In this document: positions 15,839-21,850 of the stretch, one piece after another
Layout: every line of letters starts with the position of its first letter
How positions within the stretch are numbered: position 1 is the stretch's first letter
Assembly (NCBI GenBank): GCA_040265175.1
Contig: JBDQGY010000043.1
Location: 1 to 21,850, forward strand
Reading direction: 5' to 3'
Length of the DNA: 21,850 nt
Source of the DNA: JAAZXR01 sp040265175
GTDB taxonomy: Bacteria > Myxococcota_A > Polyangia > Nannocystales > Nannocystaceae
Position numbers and translations under genes: made by a program
Notes under the pieces: generated by a model
Seen by the model: only the letters and a program-made list of their open reading frames with translations
Told to the model about the DNA's origin: nothing
The model's database searches: none

Positions 15839-15844
15839 TATACT
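15839..15844 (+). promoter_or_regulatory. possible leaderless -10 box for xdhC
   Basis: TATACT, close to the bacterial -10 consensus, ends 8 nt before the xdhC ATG at 15853, which has no Shine-Dalgarno. The spacing fits a transcript starting at or a few bases before the ATG. No -35 match is seen. Confidence 0.45.
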
Positions 15845-15852
15845 CTCGCGGC

Positions 15853-16704
15853 ATGGGGGCGGACTCAGAGATCGCGGTGGCCGAAGCGGTCGTCGACGTA
15901 TTGCGGGGCCGTCGACCGCCGGGGGTGATCGCCACTGTCGTCGGGCGCGGGGGCTCGGCGCCGCAGGTGCTCGGCGCGAAGCTGTTGTACTTTGGTCCCG
16001 AGGAGGTCCTCGGCACGGTGGGGGGAGGCGCGATCGAACAAGTGGTGCTCGATGCGTGTGAGACGGTGCTCAAGAGCGGCCGGCCGCAGACCGTCTCCAA
16101 GGATCTGATGCGAGACCTCGGCATGTGCTGCGGCGGACAGATGGAGGTGTTCGTAGAACGCGTCCAGGCGCGGCTGAGGCTGCATCTCGTGGGTGCGGGG
16201 CACGTCGCCCAGGCGGTGGCGCAGGTCGCCGTGGTCGCGGGATATGAGGTGCATGTGTACGACGATCGAGACCCTCTGCTGGAGCACGCGGCCTTCGTTG
16301 ACAGCACGGTGCACTCCGCGGAGGCAGATGAGGTCTCACGCAAGATCGCGACGGGTGATGCGCGAGATGCATTCTTGATCATGACCCGCGACCATCTTCT
16401 TGATGAGCAAGCCCTCGCGGACGTGGTGCTGCTCCCCCACGCCTACGTAGGGATGATCGGCTCGCGACGAAAGGTGTATCGCGTCTTCGCGCGGATGCTC
16501 CGTCGCTTTGACGAGCGAGGGCTGACGAGGCCCGACATGTCCAAGGTTCGGGCGCCGATCGGGCTCGACCTCGGGGGCCGAACCCCAGGGGAGATCGCGG
16601 TGAGCGTGATGGCGGAGCTCTTGGCGGCGAGGCACGGGGGCAGCGCAAACTCGATGAGCGTGGTCCAAGACGCGGTCGAGCGCGCTGGGGAGATCGAGGG
16701 CTAG
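15853..16704 (+). CDS. xdhC: XdhC/CoxI family molybdenum cofactor chaperone
   Basis: 283 residues, usual for a full-length XdhC/CoxI protein. The N-terminal XdhC domain has VVGRGGSAPQVLGAK (29-43), VGGGAIE (56-62) and the conserved LGMCCGG (89-95), whose Cys is implicated in cofactor binding. The C-terminal Rossmann-like domain begins at LHLVGAGHVAQ (110-120) and includes MTRDH, YVGMIGSRRK and PIGLDLGGRTPGEIAVS, all typical. In Rhodobacter capsulatus, XdhC binds molybdenum cofactor, holds it while a cysteine desulfurase (NifS4) sulfurates it, and passes it to xanthine dehydrogenase. The gene directly upstream here is desulfurase-like, which fits that role. No xdhA, xdhB or cox structural gene is in this window. 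It could serve any molybdenum hydroxylase, so the symbol reflects the family, not a proven partner. Confidence 0.9.
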   Translation: MGADSEIAVAEAVVDVLRGRRPPGVIATVVGRGGSAPQVLGAKLLYFGPEEVLGTVGGGAIEQVVLDACETVLKSGRPQTVSKDLMRDLGMCCGGQMEVFVERVQARLRLHLVGAGHVAQAVAQVAVVAGYEVHVYDDRDPLLEHAAFVDSTVHSAEADEVSRKIATGDARDAFLIMTRDHLLDEQALADVVLLPHAYVGMIGSRRKVYRVFARMLRRFDERGLTRPDMSKVRAPIGLDLGGRTPGEIAVSVMAELLAARHGGSANSMSVVQDAVERAGEIEG

Positions 16705-16723
16705 CCACCCACGATTTCGCCCT

Positions 16724-16752
16724 TTGAAGTTTTGTCCGCCCCTCGATACAGT
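16724..16752 (+). promoter_or_regulatory. sigma70-type promoter before the peptidase gene
   Basis: TTGAAG (16724-16729), a 17-bp spacer and TACAGT (16747-16752). This predicts a start near 16759 and a 35-nt leader before the ATG at 16794. Within the leader, AGGAG (about 16753-16757) can pair with CTCCT just before the ATG. Confidence 0.5.
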
Positions 16753-16793
16753 GAGGAGCGAGAAGCCCCCGCCTTACTGACCTCCTTGCGATC

Positions 16794-17729
16794 ATGACGA
16801 GACCCACGCTACGCCTCCTTTGTTGTTGCCTCGCTCCGTTGGCCGCGTGCGCCTATGGGACGGACCCCGCAGATCTCGACACCAACGATGCGTTTGGTGG
16901 TAGTTCGCCGAGCACCGACTCCAGAGACGGAGACGGAGACGGAGACGGCGATCTGGAGGCGTGTTATCTCGGTCTCGACTCCACCAATACGACCTGTCTA
17001 CCGGTGTTCACCTTGGACCCGCTGCCCGCGGACTACGTCTATCCTGCGCCCTACATGGGGCTTGAGAGCTATCGAGAGCCCCTCCGATATCTCGACCTCA
17101 GCACCAGCGACCCGTCGTTGAAGCTCGCTCCTAATTTTCAACTCGACGAGTTGGCGCAAGTCGTCAAAGGGCAGTGGGCGGTCATCTCTCCGGCGGCCGT
17201 GCAGCGGTTGCAAGATATGCGCAACACGGTCGGGGCGATCCTCGTGACGTCGGGTTATCGCTCGCCCGGCTACAACGCGACCATCGCCGGTGCGGCGGCC
17301 TCTTCGAGACACCTGTACGGGGACGGATTTGATTTGGTCCCTCAGTCCGCGACCTTGGCGACCTTGGAGACAGTCTGCCAAAACAACGGCGGATACCTGG
17401 TGCAGTACACGGACCACGTGCACTGCGATTGGCGAAACGACCTGGTGGATGAGGTGTTCTTTGGTCCGCCCGGCGCGGAGGTAGATCCGGGACAGTGGTG
17501 GTTCGAGGGGGACTACGGGGCTCGGCTTCGGCGCGAGGCAGACGCATGGATCGTGGAGGCCGATGGATTTGATGAAGGGGATCCTGTCGTGGAGTGGGCC
17601 GCCCTCGATGCAGACGGGAGACTCCTCGACTCGCGGCGATCGCGAGCGTATGGGGCGTCTCGCGAGGTCGCAACCCTTGAGGCGTTGGTGGGCGGCCGCG
17701 TCCACCTCACGGTTGACCTGACTTTGTAG
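16794..17729 (+). CDS. M15-type zinc peptidase lipoprotein (peptidoglycan peptidase-like)
   Basis: 311 residues. The signal peptide ends in LAAC, giving lipidated C19. A linker with DGDGDGDGD (45-53) follows. Residues about 115-215 match the M15A/Peptidase_M15_3 fold, zinc DD- or LD-carboxypeptidases that cut peptidoglycan stem peptides. Supporting motifs are VTSGYRSPGYN (151-161), SRHLYGDGFD (171-180) with zinc ligands H173 and D180 in the expected H-x6-D spacing, and DHVHCDWR (207-214) with the third ligand H210. All metal ligands are therefore present. The last ~75 residues look like a small beta-sandwich module. A sigma70-like promoter lies upstream. It would act on the outer-membrane side of the periplasm or at the surface. 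A non-catalytic or other amidase role cannot be excluded. Confidence 0.87.
   Translation: MTRPTLRLLCCCLAPLAACAYGTDPADLDTNDAFGGSSPSTDSRDGDGDGDGDLEACYLGLDSTNTTCLPVFTLDPLPADYVYPAPYMGLESYREPLRYLDLSTSDPSLKLAPNFQLDELAQVVKGQWAVISPAAVQRLQDMRNTVGAILVTSGYRSPGYNATIAGAAASSRHLYGDGFDLVPQSATLATLETVCQNNGGYLVQYTDHVHCDWRNDLVDEVFFGPPGAEVDPGQWWFEGDYGARLRREADAWIVEADGFDEGDPVVEWAALDADGRLLDSRRSRAYGASREVATLEALVGGRVHLTVDLTL
16926..16952. repeat. GACGGA hexanucleotide repeat encoding Gly-Asp linker
   Basis: Four GACGGN units plus GAT encode Asp-(Gly-Asp)4 behind the lipidated Cys of the peptidase. This is the same peptide pattern as in the DUF1592-type lipoprotein, but with different third-codon bases, so the two tracts probably arose separately. 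Confidence 0.75.
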
Positions 17730-17757
17730 GGCGGTGGAGTCGAAAAGGTTCGCGCGG

Positions 17758-17769
17758 GCGCGATCGCGC
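17758..17769. repeat. 12-bp perfect palindrome in intergenic gap
   Basis: GCGCGATCGCGC, 28 bp after the peptidase stop. It could be the stem of a weak terminator or a protein-binding site; no T-run follows. An 8-bp palindrome, TGCATGCA, lies at 17830-17837 in the same gap. Nothing else is recognisable between 17730 and 17914. Confidence 0.3.
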
Positions 17770-17914
17770 GTGGCTCCGGTGTGAAGCTCGTGGGCACGTG
17801 CGGAGAAGGGGCATCCGAGTCAGGTCGCGTGCATGCATACATAAGTGCCCATCCGGAGCGCGCAATCATCGCGCCAGCACGTTTGTAGGCGTCCGCGGCG
17901 AATCGCTGTCGCTG

Positions 17915-17944
17915 TTGTGGTAGCCCATCGCTACAGCGTATGAT
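17915..17944 (+). promoter_or_regulatory. promoter of the giant Cys-rich lipoprotein gene
   Basis: TTGTGG (17915-17920), an 18-bp spacer and TATGAT (17939-17944). The expected transcription start is near 17951, which is exactly the GTG in frame with the protein, so the mRNA may be leaderless or have a 12-nt leader if ATG 17963 is used. Confidence 0.5.
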
Positions 17945-17962
17945 TCGCAGGTGCATGGCTTG

Positions 17963-20900
17963 ATGAAACGTGGAGTACTCGTGTTGTTCGCTGCGGCGTA
18001 CCTCGGCTGTGCAGGTGGGGGCGATGAGGTGATAACCACCGCCAACGATTTTGGGTCGAACACCATCGGTGACGACATCGGCGTGACCACGGATCAAGAC
18101 GATGTCGGCAATTCCGAGTCAGGCTCCAACTCTGCTGATTCCTCCTCCGACCAGGGGGATGTGGGGATGGACGGCGGTGGGACCGGGCAGCCAGGGGATC
18201 CGTGCACCGAGGACGCCGACTGCGAGGACTACTGCAATATTCCGGACGGCCAGACGGAAGGTGAGTGTGTCGAGCCCTGCGACAACGGCTACTGCCCGGA
18301 CGGTTTTATCTGCGCGCCCATCGAGACCTCGGAGGGGACTGTGGACGCGTGTGTGCCCGCCCCAGAGACCTTCTGCGACATGTGCTCCACCAGCGCGGAA
18401 TGCGGCGACGACAACGACCTCTGCGTGCCGCTCTCGCAGGGTAACTACTGCACCATCAGCTGTGCCCGTGATCCCTCCGTGTGCCCCGTGGGGTTCACCT
18501 GCGGCTTGATCGGGAGCGTCGACGACGGGACCGTGCTCCAGCAGTGCATCCCGAACAATGGGATCTGCTGCGTTGACGGCGACGGAGATATCTATGGCGA
18601 AGGTGGGGGGTGCTTCGGCTCCGATTGCGACGACACCAACCCCGACGTCAACAGCTCCGCGCCCGAGATCTGCGACGGGCTCGACAACGACTGCGATGAC
18701 GTCATTGACAACGAGGTCATCGATTGTGACCCCGGCAGCTGCATCCTCTCCACCGAAGGCTACAGCGAGTCCGCCTCCGAGATGTGCGTGGACGGCATGT
18801 GCGAGGGGACGGGCGCGGCGCCCTGCGACCTGTACACCTGCGAGCTTGGCGGCGACATGGGCGATGTGTGCGCCACCGCCTGCGACATGGAGGACGACAC
18901 CTTGTGTGTGGTGGCGGCCCACTGCGACGCCTCCGTATGCGAAGCGGACTACCCCGACGGCGACGCCTGCGACGAGCTATCCGATTGCGAGAGCGACTAC
19001 TGCGACAACGGATTTTGCTGCGGCAGCGGCGAGTGCTGCGCGGCGGCCACGGACTGCGCGGCTTTCGGCACGTTGGCGTCCACGTGCAACGACGCGCCGA
19101 CCTGCCAAGGCACGCGCGGCGAGGCGGAGTGTGTGCTCAACGCCTGCGCCAACTCCGGCAGCGTCGACGACGACACCGGCTGCGCAGACACCACCGAAGC
19201 CGACGACTGCGGCCCGTACCCGAGCGTGTTTTGTGACGGAACCGTGGACCAGGTCGCCCCCACCTGTGCCACCACCTGCGCGGACGACAGCGAGTGTGAC
19301 ACCGACGCCTACTGCGACCCCGCAGACAGCACCTGCAAGCCCGACGAAAATGACGGCGAGGCCTGCCTGAGTAACTCCTGGTGCATCAACGACCACTGCC
19401 AAAACGGCTTTTGCTGCATCAACGGCGACTGCTGCCAGATGGCGGAGGACTGCCCGACCTTCGGGACCGAGGCGTCCATCTGCAACGACGTCCCGGCCTG
19501 TCAGGGGACGCGCGGCGAGGCGGAGTGCGCCGCCAACTTCGTGTGCGTATCCACGGGCACCGTGCAAGACGACACGGGCTGTGGCGTGACCAGCGAGGCG
19601 GACGACTGCGGGCCGTACCCGTCAGTGTTCTGCGACGGTACGGACGACCAGGTCGCGCCGACCTGCGCCACCAGCTGTGCCGACGACACCGAGTGCGACG
19701 CCGACGCCTACTGCGCGTCGGACAACACCTGCCAGCCCGACGAGGACGACGGCGTCGCCTGTCTGAGCAATTCGTGGTGCATCAGCGATGTGTGCAACAA
19801 CGGATTTTGCTGCGCGGGCGGGGACTGCTGCTCAGTAGCCAGCGATTGCCCGGCCAGCTACACCACCGCGCCCGGCTGCGACAACACCGTGACCTGCCAA
19901 GGCACCCGTGGCGACGCCGCCTGCGTGAGCAGCGTTTGCGAGACCGCCGGGAACGTGCCCGATGACTCCGCGTGCGCGGCGACCATCGAGGCCGACACCT
20001 GCAACGCCTACCCCTCTGTGTTCTGCACCGGGGCGGAAGATCAGCAGCCTCCGACTTGCGACGCCTCCTGCAGCAGCGACGCCGACTGCGACACCGACGC
20101 CTACTGCAACATCCTCAACATCTGCGTGCCCGACGAGCCCAACGGCGATCCGTGCGGCGGCAACACCCAGTGCATCAGCGACTACTGCAGCAACGGCTAC
20201 TGCTGCGACGGCGGCGACTGCTGCAGCACCAACGCGGACTGCGACATCTTGGATGTGGCCTCGGCCTGCACGGACGTGGGCAACTGCCAAGGCGAGCGCA
20301 CCGACGGGGTGTGTCAAGGCGACTTCTCGTGCACCGCCAACGTGGTGGACGACGATTCGGGCTGCGACGGCGAGGAGGCCAGCGACTGCGGGTCCTTCCC
20401 GTCCGTGTTCTGCTCGTCCTCCTCGAACCAGACGCCGCCGCCGTGCGACACCTTCTGCGGCTCGGACGCGGACTGCGACGCCAACGCGCACTGTGACGGA
20501 GGCGCGTGCCTGCCCGACCTCCCTGGCGGCGCACCCTGCGATGAGGACAGCGACTGCCAAGGCGGGCTGTCATGCGCCGACGGTGTGTGCTGCTCCACCA
20601 CCTGCACGGGCAGCTGCCAGGCGTGCAACCTAATCGGCAGTGAGGGGACCTGCTCGCCCATTCCGGGAGGAGAGGACCCTGCCAACGAATGCGGCGGTTT
20701 CTCCTGCGCCGGATTTTACTTCGGCTGGTCGGGAGACACCTGCTACGAGGTTTCGGCCGTGCCAGACTCGGCGTGCAACGGAATCGGCGCCTGCCAGGTG
20801 CAGGCGGACCTGTGCCCCGGGCAGGGGCAGGGCAGCGCCGCTACCACCTGCGGAGACGTCTGCCAGGATCCCGACCTGACCTCCTGCACCGGGACGACGG

Positions 20901-21850
20901 GGCCCTCCTGCGACAACGTCAACCCGGTGCCCAACGAGCAGACCTGCGGGCAAGGGGCCTGCGAGGTGACCGTGCTCGCGTGCGACGCGGGCAGCGAGGT
21001 GACGTGCACGCCCAACTCGGGCGCCGCGTCCGCCGAGATCTGCGATGGCATCGACAACGACTGCGACGGTCTCGTGGACACGGACGATCCCGACCTGGTC
21101 GCGCCGCTGAACTCGAATCAGCAGGGCGTGTGCGCGGGCTCGCGGCAGACCTGCGATCCACCGAACGGGTTCGTCGACGACTACACTGGGATTCCCGGGT
21201 ACTCGACGACGGATGACCCGGACGTGGGCTTCGTAGACGCGAACTGCGACGGCATCGACGGCGATCTGGCCACGGCGGTGTTCGTGGACGGAACCGCCGG
21301 AAGCGACGCGAACGACGGGTTGACGCCCTCGACGCCCAAGCAGTCCCTGGACGGCGGCTACGCGGCGGCGGCGGGGGATCCGGCCAGAGACTGGATCCTG
21401 GCGCGCTCTGGTCCCACGGTCCTGTCCGCAAACTTCGTGGATGGGGTCCACATCGCGGGCGGCTACGGTGCCGGGTTCGGCACGCGGACCGCATCTCGAA
21501 CCCAGGTGAACCTGTCGTCCACAGGGCGGTCCCTGTCGAACTGGGCGCTGGGTACGACCTGGCAGCTGCTGGAGATCAGCGCGGGGGCGGCCTCGGGCAC
21601 GGGCGCGTCGAGCCTCGCGCTGAGGCTGTTCACCTGCTCGGGCCTGGTGCTCGAGGATTGCGATATCGGCAGCGGCAACGCCACGGGGGGCAGCTCTGGG
21701 AGCACCGGCTCTCTCGGATCCCAGGGGAACGCTGGGGCCAAGGGGAACAACGGCTGTGAGGACTCCACACTCGCGTGCGGTAGTTGCAGTGAGCCCACCC
21801 GCGGCGCTGGGGGCACCGGCGTTGGGGGCGGGGGCAACGGCGGTCTGGGC
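17963..21850 (+). CDS. giant Cys-rich MopE-like surface lipoprotein (3' end outside window)
   Basis: One uninterrupted frame of 1296 codons runs to the last base, so the gene is cut by the window edge. The signal MKRGVLVLFAAAYLGC gives lipidated C16; an acidic Ser/Asp/Gly linker follows to about residue 70. Residues 75-205 are Cys-rich. Residues 206-250 (DGDGDIYGEG, then CDGLDNDCDD at 237-246) form a Put_metal-bind_MopE-type motif, a calcium/copper-binding pattern common in myxobacterial surface proteins. Four tandem repeats span 332-854. A smaller Cys knot-like region (855-910) precedes a second MopE motif, CDGIDNDCDG (1027-1036). VFVDGTAGSDANDG (1106-1119) marks a DUF1565/parallel beta-helix start, and a Gly-rich tract begins near 1236. 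A GTG (17951) and a TTG (17960) are in-frame alternative starts. It is probably an exposed disulfide-stabilised adhesin or structural protein, by analogy only. Confidence 0.9.
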   Translation, partial: MKRGVLVLFAAAYLGCAGGGDEVITTANDFGSNTIGDDIGVTTDQDDVGNSESGSNSADSSSDQGDVGMDGGGTGQPGDPCTEDADCEDYCNIPDGQTEGECVEPCDNGYCPDGFICAPIETSEGTVDACVPAPETFCDMCSTSAECGDDNDLCVPLSQGNYCTISCARDPSVCPVGFTCGLIGSVDDGTVLQQCIPNNGICCVDGDGDIYGEGGGCFGSDCDDTNPDVNSSAPEICDGLDNDCDDVIDNEVIDCDPGSCILSTEGYSESASEMCVDGMCEGTGAAPCDLYTCELGGDMGDVCATACDMEDDTLCVVAAHCDASVCEADYPDGDACDELSDCESDYCDNGFCCGSGECCAAATDCAAFGTLASTCNDAPTCQGTRGEAECVLNACANSGSVDDDTGCADTTEADDCGPYPSVFCDGTVDQVAPTCATTCADDSECDTDAYCDPADSTCKPDENDGEACLSNSWCINDHCQNGFCCINGDCCQMAEDCPTFGTEASICNDVPACQGTRGEAECAANFVCVSTGTVQDDTGCGVTSEADDCGPYPSVFCDGTDDQVAPTCATSCADDTECDADAYCASDNTCQPDEDDGVACLSNSWCISDVCNNGFCCAGGDCCSVASDCPASYTTAPGCDNTVTCQGTRGDAACVSSVCETAGNVPDDSACAATIEADTCNAYPSVFCTGAEDQQPPTCDASCSSDADCDTDAYCNILNICVPDEPNGDPCGGNTQCISDYCSNGYCCDGGDCCSTNADCDILDVASACTDVGNCQGERTDGVCQGDFSCTANVVDDDSGCDGEEASDCGSFPSVFCSSSSNQTPPPCDTFCGSDADCDANAHCDGGACLPDLPGGAPCDEDSDCQGGLSCADGVCCSTTCTGSCQACNLIGSEGTCSPIPGGEDPANECGGFSCAGFYFGWSGDTCYEVSAVPDSACNGIGACQVQADLCPGQGQGSAATTCGDVCQDPDLTSCTGTTGPSCDNVNPVPNEQTCGQGACEVTVLACDAGSEVTCTPNSGAASAEICDGIDNDCDGLVDTDDPDLVAPLNSNQQGVCAGSRQTCDPPNGFVDDYTGIPGYSTTDDPDVGFVDANCDGIDGDLATAVFVDGTAGSDANDGLTPSTPKQSLDGGYAAAAGDPARDWILARSGPTVLSANFVDGVHIAGGYGAGFGTRTASRTQVNLSSTGRSLSNWALGTTWQLLEISAGAASGTGASSLALRLFTCSGLVLEDCDIGSGNATGGSSGSTGSLGSQGNAGAKGNNGCEDSTLACGSCSEPTRGAGGTGVGGGGNGGLG
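18956..19351 (+). repeat. Cys-rich tandem repeat, copy 1
   Basis: 132-residue unit (residues 332-463) with 20 cysteines. Landmarks are DYCDNGFCC, CQGTRGEAEC, DDTGC, CGPYPSVFCDG and AYCD. Confidence 0.85.
19352..19747 (+). repeat. Cys-rich tandem repeat, copy 2
   Basis: 132-residue unit (464-595) with the same 20 cysteines. By eye it is the closest copy to copy 1, sharing CQGTRGEAEC and CGPYPSVFCDG at both protein and largely DNA level. Confidence 0.85.
19748..20140 (+). repeat. Cys-rich tandem repeat, copy 3
   Basis: 131-residue unit (596-726) with all 20 cysteines. It starts like copy 2 (ACLSNSWCIS) but diverges in the middle (CNAYPSVFCTG). Confidence 0.83.
20141..20524 (+). repeat. Cys-rich tandem repeat, copy 4
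   Basis: 128-residue unit (727-854), the most divergent copy (CQGERTDGVC, CGSFPSVFC), but all 20 cysteines are kept. It is followed by a shorter Cys-rich module at 20525-20690. Confidence 0.8.

Noticed and set aside
18119..18922. 267-codon minus-strand frame, Val/Ala/Gly-rich
   Set aside because: Mirror of Asp/Cys-rich codons (GAC/TGC read backwards give Val/Ala); not a gene.
18956..20524. Regular repeats that could suggest a CRISPR array or satellite DNA
   Set aside because: The units are about 390 bp, in-frame and coding with conserved cysteines; there are no short identical repeats with unique spacers.
18558..20633. Plus-strand frames 18558-19370 and 19962-20633, rich in Ala/Thr/Pro/Arg
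   Set aside because: They are the +1/+2 frames of the Cys-rich gene; the true frame is continuous and keeps the regular Cys spacing.

Overview
This window is a high-GC bacterial chromosome segment with tightly packed genes. It looks like Myxococcota, probably close to Nannocystales or Plesiocystis-type bacteria. That placement is inferred from content: a paired DUF1592/DUF1552 system, lipoproteins with long Ser/Gly/Asp linkers and (Gly-Asp)n tracts behind the lipidated Cys, a giant Cys-rich protein with MopE-type CDGxDNDCD motifs, and hybrid histidine kinase signalling. I see no rRNA, tRNA, insertion sequence, CRISPR array or phage gene.

Left part (1-7332), housekeeping and signalling. The window opens inside the mutase half of a fused isobutyryl-CoA mutase (IcmF), whose start lies outside. 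Convergent to it is a two-gene signalling unit: a PAS-containing hybrid histidine kinase with an eroded ATP-binding domain, followed by a stand-alone receiver protein. Divergent from the kinase is an MtaB-like tRNA methylthiotransferase, then a short-chain dehydrogenase. A nitronate monooxygenase-like flavoprotein converges on the dehydrogenase across a good hairpin.

Middle part (7437-13807), envelope genes. A DUF2079 multi-pass membrane protein is preceded by a short overlapping ORF that carries a better Shine-Dalgarno than the main gene. It converges, with 2 bp between, on a translationally coupled pair read leftwards: a DUF1587/1595/1592/1588/1585 lipoprotein with one CxxCH motif, then a Tat-exported DUF1552 protein. 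Divergent from this pair is an uncharacterised lipoprotein with an EF-hand-like loop and a Glu-Glu-x-x-His motif.

Right part (13985-21850), all on the plus strand. A class V aminotransferase (cysteine-desulfurase-like) is followed by an XdhC protein. This pairing suggests sulfuration of the molybdenum cofactor, although no molybdoenzyme structural gene is in view. Then come an M15-type peptidase lipoprotein with a (Gly-Asp) linker and the start of a giant Cys-rich lipoprotein of at least 1296 residues. The giant gene carries four tandem repeats of about 130 residues, each with the same 20 cysteines, two MopE-type motifs, a DUF1565/beta-helix-like start and a Gly-rich tract. It is open to the right edge, so it is incomplete.

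Several plus-strand genes (12806, 13985, 15853, 17951) have no clear Shine-Dalgarno but a TAnnnT box 6-8 nt before the start codon, which suggests leaderless transcripts. Every recognised gene is intact except the two cut by the window edges.
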